Counted from the stretch's first letter, positions 9,662-21,282 are shown. The stretch: DNA of 64,000 nt from Flavobacterium sp. JAD_PAG50586_2 (GCA_023213215.1 CP096136.1:1922001-1986000); one strand, 5' to 3'. Notes: generated from the letters alone by a model not told the origin. Numbers and translations: made by a program.

Positions 9662-11211
9662 GAATTTCTATTTTTTTAAGCGCATAAAATCCAATTCCAC
9701 GTCCGTAATCCGTTAGATACAGCAGTGCATTTTTATTGACTAAAACTGGCTTCAGCTTATTGCTGTTATCAAAAGTCAATTGTTTCTTATGGTAGAAAAT
9801 CTGGTTATTTACAATTTCCAGTGGTTCGAAATTGGGTTTGCATAATTTCAGGGTTCGCTTGTTTTCTCCTTTTTTGCCCCAATAAAAATAAGTTAGCTGC
9901 CCGTTTGAAATTTGATAATCATATGTCAAAATCGGAATATTTCGCGTTAAAAAATGTTGCGGCAACACTGTTTCCTCTTTTCTGAAAACCAAAACAAAAA
10001 TTATCGGTACAAAAGAAACCAGCGCAATAAACCTCAGGTTGATTTTTTGCTTCAGCTGCGTCAAAAACAGAACAAAAAATGCCAACAACAGAAACAATCT
10101 TAAGTACGATAACGGAAATTCTCCAGTTATAAAAACAGACAGAGGAAGATTGCCAATACCGAATAAGATTAAAAAGGAAACGATTATTTTGACAGTTGAA
10201 ATGTAACTAGTAATTAAAGCTAAAAATGGGAACATCAGCAAAATAAAAGTGTAGGTGCTTCCGTAAGGGAAAGCAAAATCATTGCCAAGACCCAAAAGCC
10301 AAGCATTTTCAAATCAGTCGTTGATTTTCTAGTAATGAAAAAACCTAAAACAACAAAGCCAATCTTGAAGGCAGCGATCAGAGCCAAAAACAGAACAGGA
10401 TAATTGAAAACTGCTGTAGGATTTTCAATCGAGTCATAGACCAACAGCCTTTTTACAAACATAAAGACGGATTGATAATTATCGACAAAAGCTGTCGCTA
10501 TTTCTCCATTGGAAGCCTTTGGAAGGACGGATTCAAAAAGAAAATCCAAATGTCGATTCCGGTGAAAAACAATGAAATCCCAAACAATAAGAAGCAGCTC
10601 AAAAGCAAATAAACCAACGCATTCCAATCCTTTTTAAAGGCTAAGGGCAGTATTAAAATCACAGGGAATACCTTGAGCAAAATGGCAAAACTCCAAAAGA
10701 ATGCCATCGATTTAAAATGCTTTCTTTCATAAGCAATCCAACCTTCAGCCAATAGGAAAAACAACAAAAAGTACACCTGTCCAAACAGCAGGTTGTTTTT
10801 TATCGGAATCAAAAATAAAACGGGAATCAGTAAGGCGAACTTTGGATTGACCTTGTAAAAATTGAACAATCTGTAAACGCTATAAACAAATATTCCTATT
10901 GAAATACAATTGAAAACCAACTTTGCAATTGTGACCGAGAGCAATGAAAATGGCACAAAGAGCAGCGCTAAGAAAGGTGTGTTTGGCGCATAACTGACAA
11001 AAATGTTCTGGTAGCCCAAAGAAGCAATTGCCTGATTGAATTTATGTGGAAAATAGATGGCCGCGCTGAAATTTCCGTCCGCTAGAAACGTTCCGCCAAA
11101 ATAGTAATTCGAAAAATCGTGGATTTCAAAACCGACCGCTTTGTAGGCATAAAACCCGCAAAGCAAAAGCAATGGAAGAAGGAAATAATATGTTTTTACC
11201 ACTTTTTTCAT
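9651..11211 (-). CDS. GT87-like (DUF2029) membrane glycosyltransferase, two apparent frameshifts
   Basis: Three overlapping frames (9651-10295, 10235-10627, 10498-11211) together make one polytopic protein of about 520 aa. The N-terminal part has the GT-C-like pattern (SNYYFGGTFLADGNFSAAIY, YAPNTPFLALLFVPFSLLS). The first break is at a run of five A near 10535 (one more base gives a continuous FFFESVLPKASNGEI); the second is at a GGG near 10268 (one more base gives SPYGSTYTFILL). Both need one extra base, like the other breaks in this window. Likely a polyprenol-phosphate-sugar-dependent transferase for the surface glycan cluster. Confidence 0.75.
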
Positions 11212-11296
11212 TAATCGCTTAAATGGTTGACTTCTGTTTCTGACGCTTCTCTAACGTTGCCTGAAACCGATAATCCGTTAAAAGGCGCAAGGTTTT

Positions 11297-12330
11297 CTAT
11301 ATCTTTTCGATGGTACAGGTTGCCCAAAAAGGAAATTCATCGTAAACATGTGTTGGCAATCCGTAAAGCATTTCCTGTACCGTTGCAATAGGTAAATTCC
11401 ATTCCGAACTCAAGCGTTCCGCCGAAGGTTCCATAAATGAAATGTAAAGCAATTCGGTTAAAGTGTGTTGTTGTGTCTGCGCAAAATCGACACCATCGCT
11501 TAGTTTCAACTTTCGATTTGTATTGCTTTCGCGATACGCCAACAGTGTTTTTTGAAAATCAGCATTGCATAGATAGCCGGGGAAATCATCCTGAACAGTA
11601 AACATCTGATTGATATTTGATTCGTGGCACCACATGCATTTGGCAGGTTTTCCGGCAGCGGAATGTGCATCATCACCATTGTTTTTTCTATTGCCTTCTG
11701 CATCAAAAATCCCGAACAGCAACTGTCCGTTTTCCAATAATTCGATTGTTTCATATTCCAAAACTTCACCAGAAATGGGATTGATTTCCTCTGAAATAAA
11801 CAGTTGATTAAAATCCTTTTGTTCAGAAAAGCGAATAATTCTGTGCTTCATCGAAACAGTCGATTTGTTGACGTAGCCTTTTTTGGCGATAATGTATATC
11901 GGCTTAAAATTTCATTAAGTTTTTTTGGCGTTCCGATGATTTGGTAATAATGTTCAGACGATCCTAAAAGCAAGGTGACAAATTGTCCCAAATCAATATT
12001 ATTATTGACTTTATATTCTGAAGTTGCCTTTATTTTTTTCGATAATTTAAGCAACTCGCGTTGGGCATTTTCATTGAACCCTAATTTTTGTAAATCAATC
12101 GTAATTATATTTGTGTCTGTCGAAAATCCGTTGGCTGAACTTGGCAAAACGGCACCCATATAAGACAGCGCCCATTTTAAACCTATGATCGATTTATCGA
12201 TTGTGTCATCTGCGTACGCCTTATTCCATTTGAGATTTATTGTGCTATCAACAGTAATCAAATCCGAATAGGATTCGTTTTCAAACGATAGCATCGAGCC
12301 TAAAATCAAAAAGAAAAACAGTTTTTTCAT
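11297..12330 (-). CDS. Secreted protein with a single CxxCH-like motif, apparent frameshift
   Basis: Two frames (11848-12330 and 11297-11851) join if one A is added to the A6 run at about 11878-11883 (…PKKGYVNKSTVSMKHR…), giving about 344 aa. The N-terminus MKKLFFFLILGSMLSF is a signal peptide. The second half contains KCMWCHESN, matching the haem-binding CxxCH pattern, so a single haem c is possible. No family was recognised. It lies between the two glycosyltransferase genes. Confidence 0.6.
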
Positions 12331-12332
12331 TC

Positions 12333-13838
12333 CTATATTTTTGAGACTTCGTAAACATAATAGGTTATAGTTTCCCCAATGCTTTGGCCAAAACTATCGA
12401 GGTAACGAAGCTTAATATTTGCATTGATATGCTGCCAGCCTTTTGACCGTTTATCATTTAGTGTATAACACGAAACGTATACGAAATGTGGTTCCGTGAC
12501 TGCATGTTTATTAATCATGGCTATAATTTCCGCCTCGTTATTATTGGAACAAACTGAATCCCAACGGCAAAAACTTTGATAATCATTACTGCACAAAAAA
12601 TACACTTTCTTTTCCAAATAAGCACTAATTGAAGTTCCTTCACAGGTGACCGAAACAATTTGCTGCGAATAGAGTTTGTTGCTTTTTAGATAATCAACCG
12701 TCTTCTTTGCTGAAGCAAACGAATACTTGTGGTCCATCGAATACGCATAAATACCACTGCCAAAGTGAATGATCAAAATCGCATATATGATGGGTTTTTG
12801 CGCTGAAGTTAACCGAAAAGTATTCAACAGTTTCTTTAGTTTTGAATCTTCAGGAATATAATAATGTTCTATCCAAAGGCCCATGATAATCAGTAAAAAA
12901 GGCATTCCCTGAAATCGCATAGAAGCTCTGTGCGTAATGAAAAAGAAGATTTGTGTTCCGATTAATGCTATATAAATAAAAAATAATGTCTTCCTATTTT
13001 TGAAAAACAACACTAAAGGAAGCAGGTACATTAATAGTGCTAAGATTGTTGTTGCAGATTTGCTCCAAATTACAACTAGGTTGGTATTCCAAAAATGAAT
13101 AGAGCTAAAATCTGGAATGGCAACGACTCCTTTAAAAAAGGAAACAAAACCAGGGGTCGCTTTTTCGATAAATGATAATTGGGCAATCGGTTCCAAAAAC
13201 CAATCGGAATGGGTATAATGGATTTGAAAATAAATTAGTATCACCCCAAACATAAAGATAAGATATCCCGGAATGAATTTCTTTTTGAGAAACTCCCTGC
13301 TATTTAGCTGTTCCAACAGCAGTGTCAGGAGCAATGCAAAAGCAGGAACGCTGAAAAGCAAATGAGAATTGACTGCCAAGGCTAACAAAAAACAAATTAA
13401 AGTGAATTTCTGTTCCCTTTTTTCGAATGCGGAACAAGCTAAAAAAAGAAATAAAACACCCAAAATATAATTGCGGCTAATCACATTATACTCGAAAATC
13501 ATAAAATAGCCGAAGATGAAAAGCGTTTTAAAAATCCAGTTAAAAGGCGCTTTTCTGAGAAATATAAATACAACTGAAGTCGAAATCAAAATATGCAAAA
13601 ACTGCATCCAAAACGGATTCAGACTGAATCGAGTTATTCCATAAAGCAAAGCATTCCAAAGAATCGGATGGCCTTCGTATCGGGTGTTTTGTATTAATTC
13701 TACAAAGGAATTGCTGTCGCGTGCCAACAGGTAATGATGGGCTTCATCCAACCATAATTCGTGGTGTAAAATGCCAACAAAACTGACAAGAAAGTAAATC
13801 GCAGTGAGTAAAATTAGATATGTAGTTTCTTTTTTCAA
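12333..13838 (-). CDS. GT-C fold membrane glycosyltransferase
   Basis: 501 aa with about ten transmembrane helices. The first extracytoplasmic loop has the GT-C signature ELWLDEAHHYLLARDSNSF, where the acidic pair would be catalytic, followed by YEGHPILWNALLYGI. The C-terminal ~110 residues are soluble. It resembles ArnT/mannosyltransferase-type enzymes that use polyprenyl-phosphate sugars outside the membrane; the sugar is unknown. Two-base gap to the next gene. Confidence 0.8.
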   Translation of the reverse strand: MKKETTYLILLTAIYFLVSFVGILHHELWLDEAHHYLLARDSNSFVELIQNTRYEGHPILWNALLYGITRFSLNPFWMQFLHILISTSVVFIFLRKAPFNWIFKTLFIFGYFMIFEYNVISRNYILGVLFLFLACSAFEKREQKFTLICFLLALAVNSHLLFSVPAFALLLTLLLEQLNSREFLKKKFIPGYLIFMFGVILIYFQIHYTHSDWFLEPIAQLSFIEKATPGFVSFFKGVVAIPDFSSIHFWNTNLVVIWSKSATTILALLMYLLPLVLFFKNRKTLFFIYIALIGTQIFFFITHRASMRFQGMPFLLIIMGLWIEHYYIPEDSKLKKLLNTFRLTSAQKPIIYAILIIHFGSGIYAYSMDHKYSFASAKKTVDYLKSNKLYSQQIVSVTCEGTSISAYLEKKVYFLCSNDYQSFCRWDSVCSNNNEAEIIAMINKHAVTEPHFVYVSCYTLNDKRSKGWQHINANIKLRYLDSFGQSIGETITYYVYEVSKI

Positions 13839-13842
13839 ATGG

Positions 13843-15212
13843 TTATTTGCTTAGTTTCATTAATCCTGTTGCTAATAAAGACTTCGTTTTCAGTTTCAGC
13901 GCCTTCAGGCTTATCTTAGATATTTCGCGGTCAAACTCGACTTCATTCACCACTTTGGAAACCGCATAATTGTAATATTTCCTAGAATAGGTTCGTTTAA
14001 AATCGATATCCCTATCAGTCGAACTTTCCCAGTTTGGACGTTCTGTAATCTTATCTTCAATTTCATTATACAACGACGTTCCTTTTATTGGATAAGCAAC
14101 GGTAATCGTATAATGTGTTGGTTTTGCTTCTTTCAGATATTGTATCGTTTCATCAATGTTTTTTTCGGTTTCTCCAGGATAACCCAGCATAATGAAAGTT
14201 CCGGTTTCAATTCCCATCGCATTCGTATCCTGGATTATTTTCTTTACGTGATTGACATCAACCCTACGATCCATAGCATCAATTATTTCCTGAGAACCGC
14301 TTTCGGCACCAATCCAAATCCGGAAACAGCCGGCTTCTTTGAGTAATCGTAGAATTTCTTCGTTCAGTCTTTCGGCACGCGTGATGCATTCAAACCGGAT
14401 TTGGGAATTTTGTTTTACCACTTCTTCATGAAAAGCAGTCAGCCATTTGTGGCTAATCGTAAAAACATCATCCACAAACCAAATCGCATCCGGATTGTAT
14501 TGTTCTTTCAGCATTTTCATTTCGGCTGCAACCTGTTGTGCCGGTCTTCGTCGGTAACTTTGACCATACACTGCAGTACTGCACCATTTGCAGGTATAAG
14601 GACAACCTCGTTGAGTAGAAATTGTCATTGAACTTTCGCCATGGTTGTTTTTCCAGGTTTCCAGGTAACTGTAAATGTTTATGGCTTCGCGGTTTGGCAA
14701 TGGAAGTTCGTCCAGTTCCTTAAATTTCGTCCTGGCTTTGGTTTGGATTATTTTACCGTATTCCAAAAAGCAATACCGTCAACTTCATTTAAATTACCAT
14801 TATCCATTATGGAATTATACAATTCAAAAGTAGTTTCCTCGCCTTCGCCAATCACTAAGAAATCCGCTCCTGCTTTTAAATAATTTTCAATATTATAAGT
14901 AACATCTGGTCCGCCCAGTACAATTTTTGGGAAATTGAATTTTTCGGTTTTCAGTATTTTAGTCAGTTTAATAACTTCAACTTTGGTCATCAGATTGGTA
15001 TAAATGCAGATGACTTTAGGAAGTTTTTCTAAAATAAATTCAAGTTGTGACTCTGGTGAAGAAAAGGTGGTGTCAAATACATCATTTGCAATGTTTTTAC
15101 TTTTCAGATACGCAGAAACATAAAGTAAACCCAATGGTGGATAGGGTTTCATGATCTTCTGCTCTTTTGGGTCATCCGATAAGTAATAGGCATGTGTGAA
15201 AAGTATGCTCAT
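13843..15212 (-). CDS. B12-binding-domain radical SAM protein, apparent frameshift
   Basis: Two frames (14748-15212 and 13843-14766) become one protein of about 456 aa if a T5 run near 14762 is T6 (GIAFLEYGKIIQTKA). The N-terminal cobalamin-binding part has PYPPLGLLYVSAYLKSKN and VLGGPDVTYNIENYLKAGAD. The radical SAM part has CPYTCKWC and GAESGSQEIIDAMDRRVDV. It overlaps the methyltransferase gene by 4 bp. Similar in layout to the radical SAM protein encoded at 15975-17435. Confidence 0.85.
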
Positions 15213-15985
15213 CGTTTTTGCAATGTTATGATGTAATGATCGGCATATTTAGAAAGGATTGACCAGTTTTTGATTCCGCTTTCCAAATAGCTTAAAATCT
15301 GTAAAAATCCTTTTTTGTTTTTAAAAAATGGTTCCAAATAAGATGGCGGCACAAAGAATCCAATTGGTTTTTGGTCAATCAAATCAAAATCATGTTTGGC
15401 TAAATTTACGATATCTTTTGGGTTGTAATAATAGGTTGGTACTTTTTCTCCGTCAACGTCAGCAATTGCAAGTGCTTTTTTTCTTCTAAATGCATTTGAG
15501 AATTCGGCTTTAGCCAAAAAGTAAAATTGCTCCCAAAGCGTATTTTTAGGCATAATCACCAAAACCATTTTTCCTTTTTCAGAAAGTAGGTTTCCACTGT
15601 TTTTAAAAAATTCCTGTATTTCAGTTTCTGAGAGGCAGTTTAATCCACCGAAATTGGAGAATATTAAATCGAAATTATCTTTTGGGTACGCTGTTGCAAT
15701 CGAATTTATATCGGCCACTTCAAAGTTGAGGTTGTCAAAAATCGCCTTGTTTTTGGCTTCCGCAATCATCTTTGGGGAAATGTCTGTAGCAATAATGTTG
15801 AAATTTTGTTTAGCAAGCCAGATGGCATCTTCTCCGGTTCCGCAATTGATTTCCAGAATTTTGTGAACCGAATTCAATTGTTTTAAAAACTGTTCGTACA
15901 CTAAATTGCGCAGTAGCTTTCCAATTTCAGAATTGGTGAATGTTGCATCATAATTTATGGCGGCTTTGTCAAAACTAGCTTCCAT
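15209..15985 (-). CDS. Class I SAM-dependent methyltransferase
   Basis: 258 aa. Motif I is ILEINCGTGEDAIWLA (residues ~43-58), followed by IATDISPKMI and the FDLIFSNFGGLNCL segment of small-molecule methyltransferases. It overlaps both flanking radical SAM genes (11 bp and 4 bp), so the three are co-translated and probably act on one product. Substrate unknown. Confidence 0.85.
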   Translation of the reverse strand: MEASFDKAAINYDATFTNSEIGKLLRNLVYEQFLKQLNSVHKILEINCGTGEDAIWLAKQNFNIIATDISPKMIAEAKNKAIFDNLNFEVADINSIATAYPKDNFDLIFSNFGGLNCLSETEIQEFFKNSGNLLSEKGKMVLVIMPKNTLWEQFYFLAKAEFSNAFRRKKALAIADVDGEKVPTYYYNPKDIVNLAKHDFDLIDQKPIGFFVPPSYLEPFFKNKKGFLQILSYLESGIKNWSILSKYADHYIITLQKR

Positions 15986-17435
15986 TTTCCAGTTTTTTTA
16001 GCAGAATCGTGTCCAAATAGGCACTCGGAATATAATACCCAAGTTTTGCAATCGATTTTAGATTGGCAATAGAAATGAGTAACGGATTTGAAATAACTTT
16101 TCTCAGGTTCTGAAATCCTTGCTGTTTCCTGAATTCCTTATGCACGAAACGCTGGAGTTTTCGGTAATAAGTGGAATTGTAAGTTCCGTTGAACATCATA
16201 TCAAAATCGTCAGAATCTGTCCAGTTGGCTTTCAGTTTCAAATCGTCTTTTACTTTTTCGTAAAACTTTGTTCCGGGCAATGGATACGAAACCGAAATCC
16301 CAATATTATCCGGCATCAGTTCTTTGACCATCGCGATCGTTTTGGTTATGTCTTCCTGATTTTCGTCCAGATAACCGAACTGTAGAAAAAAGGCGACCCT
16401 AATTTTTTTGTCTTTCAAAATCTTCGTAGCCTGATAAATCTGTGCTACAGTTGTGCCTTTGTCCATTGCGTCGAGTATTTTCTGCGAGGCACTTTCGGCA
16501 CCAACCCAAACTTCTTCCAATCCTGATTCTGCCAGGCAGTCAATCGTGTCTTCTTTCAGTAATAAATCAACCCGGCTTTGGATAAAATAGCGGATTTTTA
16601 AATTCTGTACTTTCAATTCGGAATTAAATTCCTGCACCCAATTCGGCTTTAAGCCAAAAATATCATCGCACATCCAAAATCGAGTGACGCCGAAATTTTG
16701 TTTCAAATACTCAATTTCATTAACTATGTATTTTGGCGAATGGGCATTGTAGCGGTTGCCGTAAATCGGTTTTGCACACCAATTGCATTTATACGGACAG
16801 CCGCGGGTGGTTGCAATATTCAGCGTAAATTCGTGTCCGCTTTGTTTCCAGATGTTTCTATAACTTTCGATATCCACTAAATCCCAGGCAGGCATGGGCA
16901 ATTCATCTAAACTATGCAGAACTTCTCTTTTTTTATTGACTTGGATTGTATCATTTCTTTTGAAAACAATTCCGTTAAGGGCATCAACATTCAGCTTGTT
17001 ATCTAATGCTTTTACAAGTTCCAAAAGCGTCATTTCACCTTCGCCCTGAAGAATAAAATCGGCACCTTTCTCAATGTATTCTTCGTAATGATCTGTAGAA
17101 TCGGAGCTGCATACAATGACAATACAGTTGTGATTTTTGCCATATTTTATCATTTCAAAACACGCTTCCCGCATATTCGTAAGGCACATTTTGGTCAGGT
17201 AATTAAATCCATCATCATAAATTACCAGATAATCGGGCTTGGATTTATGTAAAACGTATTGAATTGATTTTGGGGAATCGAGCAGGTTAGTGTCAAAAAG
17301 TGAAACTTCAAAGTCATTTTTCCGCAATAATGAAGCGGCATATAAAGTCCCCAAAGGCGGAAAAGGATTTTTGTTTTTCCATTGTTTGGGGTCAAGTCTG
17401 TAATAATAGGAATGCGAAAAAACAATTTTAGACAT
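15975..17435 (-). CDS. B12-binding-domain radical SAM protein
   Basis: 486 aa. N-terminal cobalamin-binding domain (NPFPPLGTLYAASLLRKND, VIVCSSDSTDHYEEYIEKGA), then the radical SAM core with CPYKCNWC at about residue 215 and WVGAESASQKILDAMDKGTT. Clearly a paralogue of the protein encoded at 13843-15212: the same order of motifs, and LPMPAWD matches LPLPNRE ahead of the core. Third B12/radical SAM protein of the block. Confidence 0.88.
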   Translation of the reverse strand: MSKIVFSHSYYYRLDPKQWKNKNPFPPLGTLYAASLLRKNDFEVSLFDTNLLDSPKSIQYVLHKSKPDYLVIYDDGFNYLTKMCLTNMREACFEMIKYGKNHNCIVIVCSSDSTDHYEEYIEKGADFILQGEGEMTLLELVKALDNKLNVDALNGIVFKRNDTIQVNKKREVLHSLDELPMPAWDLVDIESYRNIWKQSGHEFTLNIATTRGCPYKCNWCAKPIYGNRYNAHSPKYIVNEIEYLKQNFGVTRFWMCDDIFGLKPNWVQEFNSELKVQNLKIRYFIQSRVDLLLKEDTIDCLAESGLEEVWVGAESASQKILDAMDKGTTVAQIYQATKILKDKKIRVAFFLQFGYLDENQEDITKTIAMVKELMPDNIGISVSYPLPGTKFYEKVKDDLKLKANWTDSDDFDMMFNGTYNSTYYRKLQRFVHKEFRKQQGFQNLRKVISNPLLISIANLKSIAKLGYYIPSAYLDTILLKKLENGS

Positions 17436-17489
17436 TTTCTCTTTGTAAAACTACATTATACTTTGACTGCACTTCTTCAAGTTTTGTAT

Positions 17490-18328
17490 TCAAAGATAAG
17501 ATAACTTTTTTTGAAAGTTGGAAGGATGGTGTTTAGAAATGTTCTTTGTTGTTTTAAGCGCAATTTTAAAATCTTCATCATTCATCTGATGAAACTTCGA
17601 TTTCCATTTTTTAAGGTTATCGTTCTGAAAACGGAATCTGTTACAGTTCCGATTTTGGTATCAAAAACGATTTCTATTAACCTTGAAAAGCCTGGTTTTG
17701 GTGTGTCGAGAACGCTATCGATTTGAGGTTCAAATTTTGAGAAATAGCCATTTACCCAATCGTTCTTCTGATAAAATTTATTAAAAACGTCACTTCCCTG
17801 AAGTGGAATTAAGGTTTTCAGTTCGGTGGCGGTAAACCTGTTTTTTTCCTCTATTTCCATTTGATTGGCGGAAACAAAATAATTAACGCAGAAATATTTT
17901 CGGGAATTAAAAAGGAAAATCTTTTTGTAAAGCATCAAAAGCGTTCGGCAGATCCAAAGTTTATTCGGTTTGGTAACCACAAAAAAATCGATGTCACTTT
18001 CGTTATCATAATATCCTTTTGACAACGAGCCTGAAATTCCGACTGCCTCAACATATGGAAATTTGGAAATGAATTTAGCTTTTTGATGTGCTTTCTTGAT
18101 TACTTTTTTGGCATGGAGATTCCCTCTGAGCCTTTTGATTACCGAATCCAGATCGCTGCCGTAAACATAATATTCGTCCACTTTTTTTAGGATTTTTTCA
18201 TCTACTAAATGTTGTAGTTCCTTTTCGGTTTCCGAAAGTGTTTCATAGCTGGTATAACTATGTATTTCATCTATTTTCAGCGGATACCGAAAGATAGAAA
18301 AGTACAGGATGGTTTTAAGTGTTTCCAA
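17490..18328 (-). CDS. Nucleotidyltransferase-fold protein, apparent frameshift near its end
   Basis: Residues ~98-118 (GISGSLSKGYYDNESDIDFF) carry the GS…DxD pattern of the pol-beta nucleotidyltransferase fold, with the two metal-binding aspartates. An N-terminal winged-helix-like region precedes it. The frame stops at 17582, but one more A in the A6 run near 17607 continues as LKKWKSKFHQMNDEDFKIA to 17490, giving about 279 aa. First gene of the minus-strand glycan/radical SAM block. It may transfer a nucleotide to a sugar or lipid intermediate, but this is inference. Confidence 0.7.
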
Positions 18329-18420
18329 AATTCATAGCGTTTTAATAGTTTAAAAGTAACACTTAAATTGGAATCAACCCTACCCATAATAGTGATGTTT
18401 ACTCTTTGTTTACCTTAATT

Positions 18421-21282
18421 TTAGTGGGCTTCTAGCCAATTTTTCCCAAGTCCGAGTTCTACATCCAACGGTACAGCCATCTTGAAGGCGTTTTCCATTT
18501 CGTGCTTGATCATCGGCTGGATTTTCTCCAGTTCTGAGTTGTGCACATCAAAAACCAACTCATCATGTACCTGTAGCAACATTTTTGACTTCCAGTTTTC
18601 CTCCGAAAGCTTTTTATAAATATTGATCATGGCAATTTTAATAATATCGGCAGCGGAACCTTGAATGGGAGCATTGACAGCATTTCGTTCGGCACCACTT
18701 CTTACCATAATATTGGCAGAATTAATGTCCTTCAGATAACGCCTTCTGCCTAAAACCGTTTGTACATACCCATTTTCCCTGGCAAATTCTACCTGGTCTG
18801 ACATATACGATTTGAGTTTAGGATAGGTTTTGTAATAGGCATCAATAAGTGCGGCACTTTCTGAACGCGACAAAGAAGTCTGGTTACTTAGTCCAAAAGC
18901 GGAAACACCATAAATGATTCCGAAGTTCACCGTTTTGGCATTGCTTCTTTGTTCTTTGGTTACTTCTTCCAGTGGGACATTGAAAACCTTGGCAGCCGTA
19001 CTTCTGTGGATGTCTTCGTTGTTTTGGAAGGCCTTTATCATATTTTCTTCACCAGATAAAGCCGCTATAATCCTAAGTTCTATTTGCGAATAATCGGCAG
19101 ACAGTAAGGTGTGGTTTTCATCTCTTGCAATGAATGCTTTTCGTATTAATCTTCCGCGTTCGGTACGAATTGGGATATTTTGAAGATTTGGATTATTAGA
19201 ACTCAAACGTCCAGTTGCGGCAACTGTCTGCATATAATCGGTATGAACCCTTTGCGTTTTTTTGTCGACCTGATTTGGCAGCGCATCAATATAAGTACTT
19301 TGGAGTTTTACCATCTGACGCCATTCCAGAATATCCTTTACGATTGGATTGTCATTGGCCAGATAAGACAAAATTTCTTCGCCGGTAGCATATTGTCCGG
19401 TTTTGGTTTTCTTTTGTTTCGCACCGCCAATTTTAAGTTTTTCGAATAAGATATCGCCTAGTTGTTTTGGTGAAGCCAGATTGAATTTCTCGCCTGCAGT
19501 TTCATAGATTTTTTGTTCCAATTCACTACTTTCCTTAGCCATCTCAACCGACATTTTCTTTAGGAAATCTTCGTCGAGGTTGATGCCTTCCATTTCCATT
19601 GCGGCGAGAACCGGAATTAATGGAATCTCGATTTCATCAAAAAGTTTTTTGGTTTCGGCTTTGTCTAATATTGGGCTAAAAACTTCCTTTAACTGCAATG
19701 TTACATCGGCATCTTCCGCGGCGTATTCCTTAATTTCCTCCAAAGCAACATCTCTCATTGATAATTGACCTTTCCCTTTTTTACCAATTAAGGTTTCGAT
19801 GGATTTTGGCGAATATTTTAAATAGGTTTCCGACAAAACATCCATACTATGACGCATATCCGGGTTAATGAGATAATGGGCAATCATCGTATCGAATATT
19901 TTTCCTTTGATTTGGATTCCGTATTTCGATAAGACTTTCAAATCGTATTTAACGTTTTGCCCTACTTTTTCAATGGATTCACTTTCATAAAAAGGTTTGA
20001 ATTTTTCGACCACGGCCTTGGCTTCTTCAAAATTTTCGGGAACCGGAACATAAAAGCCCTTTCCTTTTTCAAATGAAAATGAAATGCCGACTAAATCTGC
20101 ATTCAAGGCGTCAATTCCGGTTGTTTCGGTGTCAAAGCTTACCGAAGTTTGGTTCATCAAACTCTGCATAAGCAAACGGGTAGGTAAATCACCTTGTATA
20201 ATCTGGTAAAAGTGTTCGGTGTTTTCTAAAGTTGCGTAATAGGAATTGGTTTTTGGCTCCTCGCTTTCGTCATCTGAAAATCCAAATAAATCGAATTGGC
20301 TTTCGTTTTTTGGTGCCGTTTTTTTGGCTGGTTTTGGTGTTTCGCCCGAATTGGTTTCTTCGGAATTTCCATTCGTATCAATCTGGTCATATTCCTTCCC
20401 GGTTCCAAAGTACTTATCAAACTGCGCTTTCATTTGCCTGAATTCGAGTTCTACGAATAACGCGTCTGTTTTCTCAATATCAGGTTTGGTTAATTCATAA
20501 TCATCTTCATTGAAAGTTACATCGCAATCGCAGATGATTGTTGCTAATTTTTTAGACAATAACCCAAGTTCTTTATTGGCTTCAATTTTGTCTTTCATTG
20601 CACCTTTGAGCTGGTGAGTGTTTTCGAGCAGGTTTTCCATCGAGCCGAATTCCTTCAATAATTTTTTAGCCGTTACTTCTCCAACGCCTGGCAATCCTGG
20701 GATATTATCAACAGCATCACCCATCATTCCAAGAAAATCAATCACCTGTTCCGGGCGTTCGATCTCAAAACGCGCCAATACTTCGGGAACACCCCATATT
20801 TCGATACCATTACCCATTCGGGCCGGTTTATACATAAAAATATTTTCAGAAACCAATTGTGCAAAATCCTTATCGGGAGTTACCATAAAAACCTGGTAAT
20901 TCTGTTTTTCGGCCTGCTTTGCGATAGTACCAATCAAATCATCGGCCTCACAACCTTCGAATTCGATAATCGGAATATGCATAGCCCTCAAAATTTCCTG
21001 AATCCACGGAAGTGCAAGAGTGATTGCTTCGGGAGTTGCGCTTCTGTTGGCCTTATATTCGGTAAACATTTCTGATCGGACATGACTTCCGCCTTTGTCA
21101 AAAGCAACCGCCAAATGATCCGGTTTTTCCCGTTTGATAACATCCATTAAGGAATTCATGAAGCCCATAATGGCTGAGGTATCCATTCCTTTCGAATTGA
21201 TCCGGGGATTTTTTATAAAGGCATAATATCCACGGAAAATTAAAGCGTAAGCATCAAGAAGGAAAAGGCGTTTTTGTGACAT
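18421..21282 (-). CDS. polA: DNA polymerase I
   Basis: 953 aa and unbroken. Residues 1-~290 are the 5' nuclease (FRGYYAFIKNPR, AFDKGG, EGCEADDLIG, GLPGVGEVTAKKLL). Residues ~355-540 are the 3'-5' exonuclease domain with FDTETTG and YDLKVLSKYGI. The polymerase domain carries motif A LLSADYSQIELRI, motif B KTVNFGIIYGVSAFGLS and motif C LLQVHDELVFDV. It repairs DNA and matures Okazaki fragments. Confidence 0.97.
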   Translation of the reverse strand: MSQKRLFLLDAYALIFRGYYAFIKNPRINSKGMDTSAIMGFMNSLMDVIKREKPDHLAVAFDKGGSHVRSEMFTEYKANRSATPEAITLALPWIQEILRAMHIPIIEFEGCEADDLIGTIAKQAEKQNYQVFMVTPDKDFAQLVSENIFMYKPARMGNGIEIWGVPEVLARFEIERPEQVIDFLGMMGDAVDNIPGLPGVGEVTAKKLLKEFGSMENLLENTHQLKGAMKDKIEANKELGLLSKKLATIICDCDVTFNEDDYELTKPDIEKTDALFVELEFRQMKAQFDKYFGTGKEYDQIDTNGNSEETNSGETPKPAKKTAPKNESQFDLFGFSDDESEEPKTNSYYATLENTEHFYQIIQGDLPTRLLMQSLMNQTSVSFDTETTGIDALNADLVGISFSFEKGKGFYVPVPENFEEAKAVVEKFKPFYESESIEKVGQNVKYDLKVLSKYGIQIKGKIFDTMIAHYLINPDMRHSMDVLSETYLKYSPKSIETLIGKKGKGQLSMRDVALEEIKEYAAEDADVTLQLKEVFSPILDKAETKKLFDEIEIPLIPVLAAMEMEGINLDEDFLKKMSVEMAKESSELEQKIYETAGEKFNLASPKQLGDILFEKLKIGGAKQKKTKTGQYATGEEILSYLANDNPIVKDILEWRQMVKLQSTYIDALPNQVDKKTQRVHTDYMQTVAATGRLSSNNPNLQNIPIRTERGRLIRKAFIARDENHTLLSADYSQIELRIIAALSGEENMIKAFQNNEDIHRSTAAKVFNVPLEEVTKEQRSNAKTVNFGIIYGVSAFGLSNQTSLSRSESAALIDAYYKTYPKLKSYMSDQVEFARENGYVQTVLGRRRYLKDINSANIMVRSGAERNAVNAPIQGSAADIIKIAMINIYKKLSEENWKSKMLLQVHDELVFDVHNSELEKIQPMIKHEMENAFKMAVPLDVELGLGKNWLEAH

